Of a DNA stretch of 63,029 bases, positions 44,434 through 53,705 are shown in pieces. The DNA is from a virus. The DNA lies in IMG/VR virus record IMGVR_UViG_3300017745_000004, positions 1 to 63,029 of that record, one strand, 5' to 3'. The notes beneath the pieces are model-generated. The model saw only the letters and a program-made list of their open reading frames with translations, searched no databases and was not told the DNA's origin. Positions within the stretch are counted from its first letter, which is position 1. The number at the start of each line of letters is the position of its first letter. The position numbers and the translations under genes are program-made.

Positions 44434-44972
44434 TACGGAAACTCCTGCCGCCAGATGCGGTCGAACTTCTGGTCGTAGATGAGCTGGCCGCTTTGGCTGT
44501 AGGCTTTCACGTCCAAGACGAGATGGCCGGGCACGACATCGACAGTCGCGCTACAGACGAACTTCGCAACAGCCCCTTGGTCGATCAGCGGTTGCAACGC
44601 TTCGTAAGCGTAGTCCTCTGCCTTCCTGGCCGTTTCGGTGTTGAGCGGCGAGCGGTACAGCAACCAGAGGCGCGAACCGAGCTTCGTTTCGTTCTCGTCG
44701 AGATCAATGTTGTCGCCCCACCAGCCCTTCGGATCGGTGCCCGAGGGGAGCTGGTCGTAGACTTCGGCTCGACGCCAGGTGAAAAGGGAAATCAGGATCG
44801 CCGTGTTGAGCGCATGATCGGCAGCCAGCCCGTAGGCATTGAGCGGGGCGTTCGGCCCTGCCAGCTTCCAGTCCGCGTACCACGTACTGAGATCGTCTGA
44901 GTTCCAATAGGTGTCCCACAGAAGGAACGGCTGATCGCCGTAGCCCTCTGTTTCTCTCATGCGGATGTCCAT
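44433..44972 (-). CDS. gp46-like baseplate protein, 179 aa
   Basis: NTAILISLFTWRRAEVYDQLPSG (about 50-72, with PKGWWGDNI after it) is the signature of the Mu gp46 / phage GP46 family, an LysM-less W/gp25-type baseplate component. Order with gp45 upstream and gp47-like downstream is that of Mu. Confidence 0.87.
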   Translation of the reverse strand: MDIRMRETEGYGDQPFLLWDTYWNSDDLSTWYADWKLAGPNAPLNAYGLAADHALNTAILISLFTWRRAEVYDQLPSGTDPKGWWGDNIDLDENETKLGSRLWLLYRSPLNTETARKAEDYAYEALQPLIDQGAVAKFVCSATVDVVPGHLVLDVKAYSQSGQLIYDQKFDRIWRQEFP

Positions 44973-44979
44973 GTGTGGC

Positions 44980-45480
44980 CTATCCGATCTTGGCGTACAC
45001 GTTGATCGACGGGCCGCTCTCGGTCATGACCTTTGCGTACGAGCCATCCGAGCCGTCGCCGCCGAGGAAGACCTTCTGGCCGTCACCAGGCTTGACCGTG
45101 ATCTTGTTGTCCTGGGAGCGAATCTCCACCGTGCCGGTCTTCGCATTGACGGACAGACCGTCCTTGCCCTTCGACCAGACTACGTTGCCCTTGTCGTCGT
45201 AGAGGACCGCGTTGCCTGTCGGCAGTTTGCGCGGCCGGTACTTCGGGTGCTCGCCGCCCAACGCAACAAGAAGATCGCGCCGACCACCAAGGCCAAGAGC
45301 GAGCATGTGAGATTCTTCAGGCGAGTTCGAGCTGAAGCCATGTGGATACACCCGCATGATCTTGGTGTGCTGTTCGTCGGCCAGGCCATCCGCGTCGATG
45401 AGCTGAATGTCGCCCTCGTCGTCGACCTTCCGGATCAGATACCGATGACCGGAGTTGCGGTGAGTGTAGTAGTCTTCCAT
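44980..45480 (-). CDS. gp45-like baseplate spike protein, 166 aa
   Basis: The central GLGGRRDLLVALGGEHPKYRP and the C-terminal repeats (ITVKPGDGQKVFLGGDG) match the Mu gp45 spike family, a membrane-piercing trimer at the tail tip. The ATG at 45480 is used; the stop of the gp44-like gene is two bases away. Confidence 0.87.
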   Translation of the reverse strand: MEDYYTHRNSGHRYLIRKVDDEGDIQLIDADGLADEQHTKIMRVYPHGFSSNSPEESHMLALGLGGRRDLLVALGGEHPKYRPRKLPTGNAVLYDDKGNVVWSKGKDGLSVNAKTGTVEIRSQDNKITVKPGDGQKVFLGGDGSDGSYAKVMTESGPSINVYAKIG

Positions 45481-45481
45481 G

Positions 45482-46564
45482 TCAGAGGTCCGTAGGTTGC
45501 GCGAAGTCTTTCCACGGGGATTGCGCGCCGGAGCCTGCGCCGCCTCCGCCCATGCCGGTGCCCTCGCCGTCGAACGCCTGCGGCAGAACGAGCGAGAGGG
45601 TCGCGAACGATCCGCTCTCATCTTGCGTGAGCGAGACGCTCTTGATGAGCATCTGTTGGCTGAGCTTCAGGACGCGTGACTGAACGTAGACAAGGCCGTT
45701 TGCCTTCCAGAGTTGACCGCCGAGATCGAACCACGACTGCGACTTGATCTGCGCCGTGACGCTCTCGCCTTGCTGGCGGTTCTTGTGATGGCGGGCGCGA
45801 TCCTTCGCGGTCTGCTCGTCGATGTCAGACTCTTGGTGAATGTGCTTGGGGAGATGGCGCTTGACAGACGGGTCCTTCTCCGTGGCAACGATCTGAAGCG
45901 ACTTCTTGTCGGTCCCGTAGACGCGCTGCCCCTTGACCTTGTATTCGCTGTGCTGGTCGCCATCGTCGAATGCGGCGCTGCCAGCCAGGATGTTGATGCC
46001 CTCCATCAGCGGAGAGTTCGATCCGGCCGAGCCGCCCTTCGTCATCTTGATCGAGCCGTCCGGCATGCCTTGAAGAAGCATCGGCTGGCGGCGCGTCATG
46101 CGCTCTACGGCCTCGAAGACCGTTTCGTTCGGGTGCAAGCGCGCATACTCGAAGGGCTTCTGTTGGATATCGGAAGTGAACCCCACTCCCTGCTTATCCA
46201 GCTCTTGCGCGATCTGAAGCGGCGTCTTGTTGCGCCACTCGCCTTTATCGTGCTCGGCCGCGCTCTTGACGCTGTCGCGGCCCTTGGACGTGCCCGAAAT
46301 CTCGACGGTGTGGTTGTTCGCGTCGAAGCTCGGCACCATCCGGTTGATGTAGCCAGTCACTAGGAGCTGACCGTTGGCGAGCACGGTTACGGGCGTGCCC
46401 GGCATGAAATTCCACTGCTCGTCCATCGCGTCCGTGGCGTCGGTCACCGTGAAGGCGAAGGCGCGCACGGCCTGGTTGGCGGAGTAGGACACGGCTGCCC
46501 GCGTGAACGCGGAGTAGCGCGCCCCGCCCGCAATGAGCGTGACTGTCGTTTTCTCGTCGGACAT
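45482..46564 (-). CDS. gp44/gpP-like baseplate hub, 360 aa
   Basis: Matches the Mu gp44 / late control D family: FAFTVTD, the GYINRMVPSFDANNHTVEISG core (about 70-90), and RNKTPLQIAQELDKQ. It forms the hub around the tube end. A gene in standard Mu order between gpN and gp45. Confidence 0.86.
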   Translation of the reverse strand: MSDEKTTVTLIAGGARYSAFTRAAVSYSANQAVRAFAFTVTDATDAMDEQWNFMPGTPVTVLANGQLLVTGYINRMVPSFDANNHTVEISGTSKGRDSVKSAAEHDKGEWRNKTPLQIAQELDKQGVGFTSDIQQKPFEYARLHPNETVFEAVERMTRRQPMLLQGMPDGSIKMTKGGSAGSNSPLMEGINILAGSAAFDDGDQHSEYKVKGQRVYGTDKKSLQIVATEKDPSVKRHLPKHIHQESDIDEQTAKDRARHHKNRQQGESVTAQIKSQSWFDLGGQLWKANGLVYVQSRVLKLSQQMLIKSVSLTQDESGSFATLSLVLPQAFDGEGTGMGGGGAGSGAQSPWKDFAQPTDL

Positions 46565-46600
46565 GTACGGGCTGATCCTCTGGCGAGGACGCCCGCACGG

Positions 46601-47959
46601 TTACCGCGCGAGCGCCTCGAATGTGCCAGGCATGAAGGCTGGTGACGCGACCTCGTTACGGTCGGCCAGCTCTTCGGCTCGGTAGACATCTTCGTAGAGA
46701 CGCGCCGCCCAATAGAGCGACGGCCGGGACTGCGGGGCCGTGATCGTGATGACCGGCACGATGGTCGCCATCTTCTGCGTAATCGACCGCACGGCGTAGT
46801 CGCGAGCGGTGAGCATGATGTTGACGATCTCGTCTTCCGCGAACTGCTCGATCTGCGCGTTGAACAGCTCGACGACGGTGGCGCGTGCCTGGATGGCTTC
46901 CTTCCGCGTCAAGAACGTCTTGGCGCAGATCGCCTGCGCGAGCTTCATCAAGGCGAACGACCGGACCACACCACAGAACACGGTGCTATTGACGGCGTCG
47001 GCCGTGTCAGACGCGCTGATCGGCGCGGCGGTCGGCGTATCTAACGCGTCGACCTGCGCCTGCAAGTCTGCCAGGCTGACCTCGTTGACGCTCCACGTCG
47101 CGAAGCTCGTCAAGGTCGGAATGACCACGTCGCTCGTCAGTGCGTTCCCGATGCCGTTGATCGTGTAGGCGATCATTGGAACGATGGCAGCCGCGCCGGT
47201 CTGGATCGTGACGCCGCTGTCGCCGATCTTCGTAACGCCCGTATCGTTCGCTATGGCCGCGATGGTCTGCGCAGGTATCGTCTGTTGAGCGAGCACAGCA
47301 CCACTATCAGTGCCGGGCTGCGCATAGGTCGCGGCGTTCTGGAAGATGCTGACACCCGCCTGGACCACGTCGGTAGCCAGCGTCGGGTTGTTCGTCGGCA
47401 TGCCCTCGATAGCCGAGACCACGTCGGAGCTGTACTGCGAGATGCGATCCGTCATGTTCTCGGACACGAAGTTCAGCGTGTTGCGCGGAACGTACGTGTT
47501 GTCGAAGAACGTCGTGAACGTCGGGATCGCAGCGCTGAAGATGCTGCCGATCAGGCTCTCGAACTCGGCTGCTATAGCGCCAGGCGCGGAGAAGCTCGCG
47601 ACGACGAACTGGAACTTCAGAGCGTAGTAGCCGCACTCGTCTTTCGTGCGCGAGACCGACAGGTTTTGGCACGCAACCATCGTGGCTCCCTCGGTCGGGA
47701 GCTGTAGGATCGCCGGGCCGCGCGCAGTGCAGGCGGCAACGATTGCGTCCTTCTTCGACACCCAATCGTCGCCGAACAGGTAGCCGTTGACGGTGAACTT
47801 GCGCGCCTTCTCCCCGAGGTCTTCGAAGTACGGGTTGTCGCGGTTCGGGTACTCATGGACCGGGCCGCGCCGCCCGTATTCGCCCTGGTCGGACGCCACG
47901 AAGAAACCTACGCCCCGAAACGAGGCGGGGCGCAGGTCGTCAATGCAGAGACAGGTCAT
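46601..47959 (-). CDS. DNA circularisation protein N-like (Mu gpN), 452 aa
   Basis: N-terminal FRGVGFFVASDQGEYGRRGPVHEYPNRD (in two parts, about 14-42) and EDLGEKARKFTVNGYLFGDDW (about 46-66) match DNA_circ_N, the Mu gpN family. In tails this is a hub or distal-tail type protein despite the family's name. It abuts the tape measure gene. Confidence 0.86.
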   Translation of the reverse strand: MTCLCIDDLRPASFRGVGFFVASDQGEYGRRGPVHEYPNRDNPYFEDLGEKARKFTVNGYLFGDDWVSKKDAIVAACTARGPAILQLPTEGATMVACQNLSVSRTKDECGYYALKFQFVVASFSAPGAIAAEFESLIGSIFSAAIPTFTTFFDNTYVPRNTLNFVSENMTDRISQYSSDVVSAIEGMPTNNPTLATDVVQAGVSIFQNAATYAQPGTDSGAVLAQQTIPAQTIAAIANDTGVTKIGDSGVTIQTGAAAIVPMIAYTINGIGNALTSDVVIPTLTSFATWSVNEVSLADLQAQVDALDTPTAAPISASDTADAVNSTVFCGVVRSFALMKLAQAICAKTFLTRKEAIQARATVVELFNAQIEQFAEDEIVNIMLTARDYAVRSITQKMATIVPVITITAPQSRPSLYWAARLYEDVYRAEELADRNEVASPAFMPGTFEALAR

Positions 47960-50257
47960 TTACTTCGTCCCGGTAAGAGCGTTTGCCGCTGCGGGTTTGG
48001 TGCCGTTGTCGCCGGGGCCTTGCATGCTGGTACCGAGCGATCCGTTGAGCGACATCGTCGCTACGCTCTCGGCTCGCTTGATGAGGCCCTCGAAGTATTG
48101 CGACGGCCTTACTTCGATCTGCATCATGTTGTGCAGCTCGGCCGCGCCGGTCACGGTGCCCTGGACGTTGACATCCTTGAAGCCATCAGACTTCGGCACG
48201 GCGTGGATCGAATCCGTCCACCCGGCCCCATCACCGCGACCTCGGCCGCCGTACTGGTTCGGCTGGTTGCCGCCGCTGCGCAGGAAGTCCTCTGTGCCGT
48301 CCTTGCGACGCCAGAGCGCCAGGTCGTCGAGGTATTCGTTGCCGCCGTACGCGCTGGCCCCGAATCCATCGGTGATCGAGATCGGGCCTCGGTCGCCGAG
48401 GCGACTTCCGATCCGACCCATATTCACGATGTTCGGCGACGGGTTCTTGGTCTGCGCGTCGACGTTCTTCTGGTTGTTCTCGGTCAACCATTGGAGATAG
48501 CTGTAGGCCGCCTCGCCGACGATGGGCGCGTAGGTCAGGAACTTGAACGCCTTCGACGCCTTGTCGCCCGGTGCGCCCGGTGCTCCCGGTGCGCCGGGCA
48601 AGCCCTGCACGCCGTTCTTGGCCGCTATGGCGTTGAGCGTCGATTGCGCCAACTGGAACGCCCTCACGACGCCAGCGGTCGCGCCGACGAGCGTGATGAA
48701 GCCCGCTTCCAGCGTGAGGCGCTGCTTCTTGCCCTCTTCAAGGCTATCGAGGAACTGAAGTATCTTCGAGCCGCCGTTTGCTGCGGCTGCCAGCCATCCT
48801 TCGTTCGCCTTGACGAAACTGTTGGAGGTCTGCTCGAACGATGCTTTCAGCTTGTCGACGGCGAAGGCCAGGCCTTCCATACGCTGTTTGGCGACTTCTT
48901 CGGCGCGGCCGACTTCGACGCCGTGCTCGACGGCCTTCTTGTTCTCTTCGTACGTGTTGATGTCGCCCGTCAGCACCATGCCGCGAGCGCCCTGCTTCAC
49001 GCCAAGATATTGCAGAAGACCGAGCAAGCCACTCTTCTTGATGAGCGCATCGACCAACGCGTCGCCGTTGACGCCCTCGCGCTTGTACTGCCAGTAGTCA
49101 CCGGCAGCCTTCGCCAGACGTTCGCGGTCGCGAGGCTTCGTGATGTCCATCTCTTTTTCGAGCTTGTTCGTGATGAACTCGACGAACTTGCCCTTGTTGC
49201 CCGCGATGTCGCTGTCCTCGTTGGTCAGCTCATCGTTGATCGCCTTCTGCGTCGCACCCTTGATGGTCTTGCCGAACCGTTCGCGCACCAGGCCGCTCAG
49301 GCCCTCGGCGTCGAGATGGCCGTGCGTGCTGAACGAGTCGATGTCGATACCGTTCGCGATAGCCGACTGGCGGCCTTCTCGCGTCGGCGACAGAACACGC
49401 GACGCCAACTGCCGAACCATCGTACCGGACTCTTGGCCCGGCATGTTCGCGCGTTTCAACGCCATACCGATGGCGGCGACCGTGGTGTCCGAGATGCCTG
49501 CCGCGCTCGCGCCCGAGTAGGCATACTTGCCGAACTGCGTGATGTCCTCGGCAGTCATCGCGCCGGACTTAGACATGACGGCGGCGATGTCGGCATACCG
49601 CTTGGCGATGGCTTTGGCCTTCGACGGATCGCCCTCTAATTCGTGCGAGTGACCCTTCGCGAAGATCGAGCCTTCGAGGATCACCGCCGCGTCTTTGACC
49701 GACGTGCCGAGCGCCTTCGACAGGATGAGCGCTTGGTCGGTCATGATCTGCGAGGTACGCGCCGAGATTTGCCGCTGCGCGAACGCCATCTGCGCGTGAG
49801 CTACGTCAATCGGGCTTTCGCCGTAATCGAACGCGCCGCGCCGCTGTTGCGCGAGCAGGCCAGCCATCTCAGACTGGCTATACCCGTAGCCGCTGATCTT
49901 CCCGTTCTCGTCGCGCTGGACGCCGACCGCTCGCATGTAGCGATTCTCGCGTTCGAGCGGGATGTAATTCTTGACGGCGTCCGCCGCCTTGTGCAGCGCG
50001 TAGCTCGACGCGACCCCCGCAACGATGCCGCCGACCTCACGCCACGCCGCCTTGATGGAGTGGAGATGCGAAAGGTGCTGCCTCGCCTGGGAGTTCGCGT
50101 CGACTAGTCCGCGATTGTACTGGTTCAGGCCGGAAGCGTCGAGCTTCATCAGCTCTATTTGCTTCGCGGCCTGCTTCGCCTGGTTGGATAACTGCTTCAG
50201 AGGCCCCGACATATTGTCGATCAGGCCGACCACGGCGGCGGTCTGGAAAGTCTGCAT
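47960..50257 (-). CDS. tape measure protein, 765 aa
   Basis: Sets tail length and fills the tube lumen. Long helical protein with coiled N-terminus (about 15-60), a membrane-like helix (about 590-610) and a short collagen-like Gly-Ala-Pro run (about 555-565, GAPGAPGAPGD). Its size predicts a tail of roughly 110-120 nm by the usual 1.5 Å per residue rule. It follows the chaperone frameshift region as in all Mu/P2-type phages. Confidence 0.86.
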   Translation of the reverse strand: MQTFQTAAVVGLIDNMSGPLKQLSNQAKQAAKQIELMKLDASGLNQYNRGLVDANSQARQHLSHLHSIKAAWREVGGIVAGVASSYALHKAADAVKNYIPLERENRYMRAVGVQRDENGKISGYGYSQSEMAGLLAQQRRGAFDYGESPIDVAHAQMAFAQRQISARTSQIMTDQALILSKALGTSVKDAAVILEGSIFAKGHSHELEGDPSKAKAIAKRYADIAAVMSKSGAMTAEDITQFGKYAYSGASAAGISDTTVAAIGMALKRANMPGQESGTMVRQLASRVLSPTREGRQSAIANGIDIDSFSTHGHLDAEGLSGLVRERFGKTIKGATQKAINDELTNEDSDIAGNKGKFVEFITNKLEKEMDITKPRDRERLAKAAGDYWQYKREGVNGDALVDALIKKSGLLGLLQYLGVKQGARGMVLTGDINTYEENKKAVEHGVEVGRAEEVAKQRMEGLAFAVDKLKASFEQTSNSFVKANEGWLAAAANGGSKILQFLDSLEEGKKQRLTLEAGFITLVGATAGVVRAFQLAQSTLNAIAAKNGVQGLPGAPGAPGAPGDKASKAFKFLTYAPIVGEAAYSYLQWLTENNQKNVDAQTKNPSPNIVNMGRIGSRLGDRGPISITDGFGASAYGGNEYLDDLALWRRKDGTEDFLRSGGNQPNQYGGRGRGDGAGWTDSIHAVPKSDGFKDVNVQGTVTGAAELHNMMQIEVRPSQYFEGLIKRAESVATMSLNGSLGTSMQGPGDNGTKPAAANALTGTK

Positions 50258-50263
50258 GTCGGC

Positions 50264-50406
50264 TTACCTCGTTTCAGCCATCAACTTCTCGTTCCGCTTC
50301 GTTATGTCGTACCAATAGCGGAGTTCTGCGGGGGTCATGGTCATGATGTTCGTCGGAGTATCGACGCGCATCACGACCAGATAGTTGGCACGACCGGCTA
50401 TTCCCC
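50264..50406 (-). CDS. -1 frameshift extension of the tail assembly chaperone
   Basis: After GGG at 50406-50404, a -1 shift gives an open frame ending at TAA 50266-50264, encoding about 46 residues including TPAELRYWYDITKRNEK. It overlaps the zero-frame stop at 50398-50400. The shift site is CTG-GGGG-GAA (five G), a slippery string. This is the fused G-GT form of tail chaperones in lambda, P2 and Mu. A separate start (ATG or GTG near 50365) is a less likely alternative. Confidence 0.7.
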
Positions 50407-50694
50407 CAGGCCGTTCCAGACCTCGCCGACGACGTTGCAGGCGCTCTGGAAATCGGTGCCGGACAGATCACCGAGGATGAGATCGTCGACGCCGGAAAGC
50501 AGCGACAGATACGCCATCATTTTGTCGTAGCGAATTTCCAGCTCGACGGTGCCGTCGTCTTTGCGCTGAATGACCTTGTATGGAGACTCGCGCATCGTTG
50601 CGATGTCGCGAGCGGTGAGATCACGAAGCTTCAACTCCATGACTTCGCCGTCGTGGGTCTTCAGCGGCTTGCTGAGCTTGATGTTGCGGGCCAT
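50398..50694 (-). CDS. tail assembly chaperone (gp41-like), 98 aa
   Basis: The zero-frame chaperone (KLRDLTARDIATMRE...LSLLSGVDDLILGDLSG) matches the Mu gp41/tail-assembly chaperone family. It coats the tape measure during assembly. Its last codons carry the slippery GGGGG, so a fraction of ribosomes should make the longer fused form. Confidence 0.82.
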   Translation of the reverse strand: MARNIKLSKPLKTHDGEVMELKLRDLTARDIATMRESPYKVIQRKDDGTVELEIRYDKMMAYLSLLSGVDDLILGDLSGTDFQSACNVVGEVWNGLGE

Positions 50695-50704
50695 CGGTCA
50701 GTCC

Positions 50705-51082
50705 TCAGAACTTGGTCTGTGTCACGTTGCCGGACGTGATGGTCAGGCCGGAGATCGCGCCGGTCTCGGTGTCGATCTTCGGTCGCCCCACAACGACGGC
50801 TTTGGTGAACATGTAGCGGCGTCGAACCTGGGTCAGTTCGATGGTGACATCGAGCGGGCACGACATGACCGCGTCGAGGTCCATGTCGCAGCTATCCGAC
50901 AGCACGATCTCCGCGCTCGCGGGCACGGGCTTCGTGGTCGTATAGATGGTGCCATCCTGATTGGATGCGACCGTGCGCTCGAAGTTGGTCGGCTCGACAG
51001 TGACCGACGACCGCGCCGACCATTGCGCGCCGTTGGCGGTGATGCGGACGAGACCGCCCGCCGCGTAGCAGCAATCAACCAT
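50705..51082 (-). CDS. tail tube protein (Mu gpM-like), 125 aa
   Basis: Length and the pattern VRITANGAQWSAR...PTNFERTVASNQDG...SDSCDMDLDAVM match the Phage_tail_tube family. The inner tube through which DNA leaves. The start is the ATG at 51082, with GGAACCACACT before it; an upstream start would place basic residues outside the family. It lies between the sheath and chaperone genes, as in Mu. Confidence 0.84.
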   Translation of the reverse strand: MVDCCYAAGGLVRITANGAQWSARSSVTVEPTNFERTVASNQDGTIYTTTKPVPASAEIVLSDSCDMDLDAVMSCPLDVTIELTQVRRRYMFTKAVVVGRPKIDTETGAISGLTITSGNVTQTKF

Positions 51083-51104
51083 AGTGTGGTTCCTTTGACG
51101 CAAA

Positions 51105-51137
51105 GCGAAACGCCGCCCCGAAGGACGGCGTTTTCGC
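51105..51137 (-). terminator. hairpin between sheath and tube genes
   Basis: GCGAAACGCCGCCCC and GGACGGCGTTTTCGC flank GAAG, giving a long stem with a short T-run. It lies between two genes that need very different doses and may adjust expression rather than end it. Confidence 0.65.
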
Positions 51138-51173
51138 GGATTGCGATGAGTGTGAGCTTACAGACCTGACCGC

Positions 51174-52652
51174 TTAGGCAGTCGGGAACTGCGGGTACGA
51201 CGTGGCGTTCACCGCCAGGACGCGCAACTGGTTGACGTGATCCAGCGGCAGGAACGTGTCCACGCGATCCGGATTGTCGGCGTTGCGCTCGACGATGAGC
51301 AACTGCGCGAACAGGTCCGAGTTCTCGAACACACCGTCGTCTTCGAGCAGCTTGTACGCATGGATGAACGCGTTCTTCAGGTCGTCCGCCGTGGCGAAGC
51401 CCTGAAGGTTGTTCGGGTTCTTGTCGACCAGCGCCGCACGCGGATACGTCTGCGTCATGTAGGCCATGATGTAGCGCAGGCCGTACGTGAGCTGAGCGAT
51501 GGTGTTGACGTTGAGCCACGACTGGTCGGGCGAACCCCAGGCGTTGCGCTGGTAGGTGGTGATGAGCCGGTCGATCTGGACCGCACCGTCCTGCACGCGA
51601 TAACCCGACGCGCCGCTGAAGTAGAAGCTCTGGCGCTGCAACGTGCTCCACTGATCGCCGATGGACTTCGGCGGGAGGATGCCGATGAGTTCGACGGTCT
51701 GAAGCGGACGCGACAGCTCGGGCGGAGCCTGGAAGTGCTGCGCGGTCTGCGCACCCACAGCGGCGGCCCACAGATAGGTCGGCTGCGGCGCATTGTAGAC
51801 CGGCATGATCGACGTGTGCCAGGAGTTGCGCGCCGACGTGAACGTCTGCACGGTGCCAGCGGTGCCGGACATCGACGTGATCTGGTGACCGTACATCTGC
51901 GACATCGGACCCCAACGCGCATCCAGCCAGGCCTCCATCTGCGTCAGCGTCGCGCCGATGCAGTAGGGCATCACGATCCAATCCCACTGCTCGTCGCCCA
52001 TGTTGGCGATAGCGTTGGTGATATCGGGATCGCCGTTGCCGCCCGTGAGCTGGACAATCGTGGTCAGAACGTCAGCGGCGTTGCCGTCGCCAGCATTCAG
52101 ATTGGTCTCGATGCGAATGCCGTTGCCGAGACTGCCCTTGTTCAGAGCGGTGATGTTCACCTTCGACGCGGTGGTGCCGTCGACCGCAGCGGACACGACG
52201 ATACCGGGGCACGCGTTGATCGCCGCAGCGATTGCGGTGGCACAGTTCGCCGAGGTCATCAGCGCGTTGACCGGCACGGAGATGCGGTAACCGCCGATGT
52301 AGAGCACGATGCTGACCGAAGAAGTCGGGGCGGTCGAGACCGTCACGCTACCAGTCGCGGCGGTCGCGCCGCCCGTGGCGTCTGCCAGCGGGATCGCCCA
52401 AATCTCCTGAAGCGGAGCATTCGCGCGGGCGATCTTATACATCGCCGCCAGCATCGAGCCGGTACCGAAGAACGCGTCTTCGTTCTGGGTGACGAGCAGC
52501 GGTTCGTCGGCGACGGCGGAGCCCGCAGCGGTCTTCTGACCGATCAGCACAAGGCGCTGGATCGAAGAGTACGGAGCCTGCCCCGCGTTCACTTCGAAGC
52601 GAACGAAGGGGACCCGGATGTTGCCGGGGATTTGGTTGAACTGGATAGGCAT
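51174..52652 (-). CDS. contractile tail sheath protein (Mu gpL-like), 492 aa
   Basis: The opening PIQFNQIPGNIRVPFVRFEVN, the GGNGDPDITNAIANMGDEQWDWIVMPY region (about 195-225, shown in part) and RVLAVNATSYPQF at the end match Mu gpL-type sheath proteins. The presence of a sheath shows a contractile (myovirus) tail. The order is DUF2635, sheath, tube, chaperone, tape measure. Confidence 0.9.
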   Translation of the reverse strand: MPIQFNQIPGNIRVPFVRFEVNAGQAPYSSIQRLVLIGQKTAAGSAVADEPLLVTQNEDAFFGTGSMLAAMYKIARANAPLQEIWAIPLADATGGATAATGSVTVSTAPTSSVSIVLYIGGYRISVPVNALMTSANCATAIAAAINACPGIVVSAAVDGTTASKVNITALNKGSLGNGIRIETNLNAGDGNAADVLTTIVQLTGGNGDPDITNAIANMGDEQWDWIVMPYCIGATLTQMEAWLDARWGPMSQMYGHQITSMSGTAGTVQTFTSARNSWHTSIMPVYNAPQPTYLWAAAVGAQTAQHFQAPPELSRPLQTVELIGILPPKSIGDQWSTLQRQSFYFSGASGYRVQDGAVQIDRLITTYQRNAWGSPDQSWLNVNTIAQLTYGLRYIMAYMTQTYPRAALVDKNPNNLQGFATADDLKNAFIHAYKLLEDDGVFENSDLFAQLLIVERNADNPDRVDTFLPLDHVNQLRVLAVNATSYPQFPTA

Positions 52653-52674
52653 CTAGCCCCTCAATTAGTTCGGT

Positions 52675-52863
52675 TTAAACGGCGGGGACCGGCGTCGCGG
52701 CCGGAGCATCCGGCACGACTTCGAGATCGCCCTGCTTGATTGCACGCGCATAGAACGCGTTGCGCTCGACCAGCACGCCCTCAGCGGGCACGGGCTGGAA
52801 ATCCCTTTCGGGCATCAAGATCAAACGCCCCTGAACGGGGCGCACAGTCACAGCTTGCGTCAT
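52675..52863 (-). CDS. DUF2635 protein (Mu gpK-like), 62 aa
   Basis: The small protein VTVRPVQGRLILMPERDFQPVPAEG matches DUF2635, which immediately precedes the sheath in Mu-type tails. The start is the ATG at 52863, overlapping the preceding stop. Role in tail assembly unknown. Confidence 0.78.
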   Translation of the reverse strand: MTQAVTVRPVQGRLILMPERDFQPVPAEGVLVERNAFYARAIKQGDLEVVPDAPAATPVPAV

Positions 52864-53705
52864 GGAAGCTCCAATGTGTTGTCGACCTCGATGCGCCCAT
52901 CGGGGCCATGCTTCTTGCCCTGCGCAGCCAGAAGATTCGGGTCTGCTTCGGGGCCAATGGCGTCGACCTTGATCCCGATCTGGCGGAGCAGCGGGAGGTA
53001 GACAGTCGGGTTCTTGTTGCCACCGAGCACGTTGAGCACGTTCTGCATGCTCGGCGAGCTGCACATGGCTTGCAGCATCGGCACGATCCACGGTGCCGGG
53101 AATTTCGAGAGATCGTCACAGAACGGGATCAGCTCGGGGATTTTCTCGTTCGGCATCAGCCCGTAGGCTGTTGGCGGGCAGTCGTCCGGTATCTCGCACT
53201 TGAAGTGGATACGGCGCGACGCGAACTTGTTGTTGGCCTCATCGCGCGTTGCGTGCGATTGGATGCTCTCGATGCGAACCACGAAGGCTCGCAGAGCATC
53301 CGAGTAGGATCGCCCCGGCAGTTGCCACAGCGCCCACTTCACCTGCGCCTCGAAGAGGTCCAACTGCGCTTCGAGTTCGGCATCGGTCATCGGCGTGTCG
53401 AAGACAACGTTCTGGACGTTGTCGATGATCTCCGTGTCGAAGCTACCGATCACGATCTCGACGCGCAGATCGACCCATCGCCGGTAGGGTCCGGAGCCGC
53501 TGCCTCGATTGATGAGATCGCCCGTGTCGTCGTCCGTGTAGACGATGATGCCGGGCATCGGCTTGCTGTAGTCCTTGAAGACGAACGGGTCGATCCGGCT
53601 GTCGAACACACGGTCTTCTGCCATCGTCGGCGCGACGGCGTCGCTCGGTTGCTTCTGCAAGGCGACGCACGCCAGGGCGCGCAGCATCAAGCGCGACAGG
53701 CTCAT
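52860..53705 (-). CDS. probable tail terminator/completion protein, 281 aa
   Basis: Position between the head-closure gene and DUF2635 and an alpha/beta first half (RRWVDLRVEIVIGSFD, then VVFDTPMTDAELEAQLDL) resemble phage tail terminators, which stop tube growth and join head to tail. It is longer than usual (about 150-190), with an added Pro-rich C-terminal part. Function is inferred from context. Confidence 0.55.
   Translation of the reverse strand: MSLSRLMLRALACVALQKQPSDAVAPTMAEDRVFDSRIDPFVFKDYSKPMPGIIVYTDDDTGDLINRGSGSGPYRRWVDLRVEIVIGSFDTEIIDNVQNVVFDTPMTDAELEAQLDLFEAQVKWALWQLPGRSYSDALRAFVVRIESIQSHATRDEANNKFASRRIHFKCEIPDDCPPTAYGLMPNEKIPELIPFCDDLSKFPAPWIVPMLQAMCSSPSMQNVLNVLGGNKNPTVYLPLLRQIGIKVDAIGPEADPNLLAAQGKKHGPDGRIEVDNTLELP

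Noticed and set aside
47855-49639. 594-codon rightward frame opposite the tape measure gene
   Set aside because: It is antisense to a gene in standard Mu tail order and has no family-like motifs; long antisense frames are common at this GC.
52800-52850. Short hairpin AACGCCCCTGAACGGGGCG near the DUF2635 start
   Set aside because: It lies inside the coding sequence, lacks a T-run, and is explained by codon choice.
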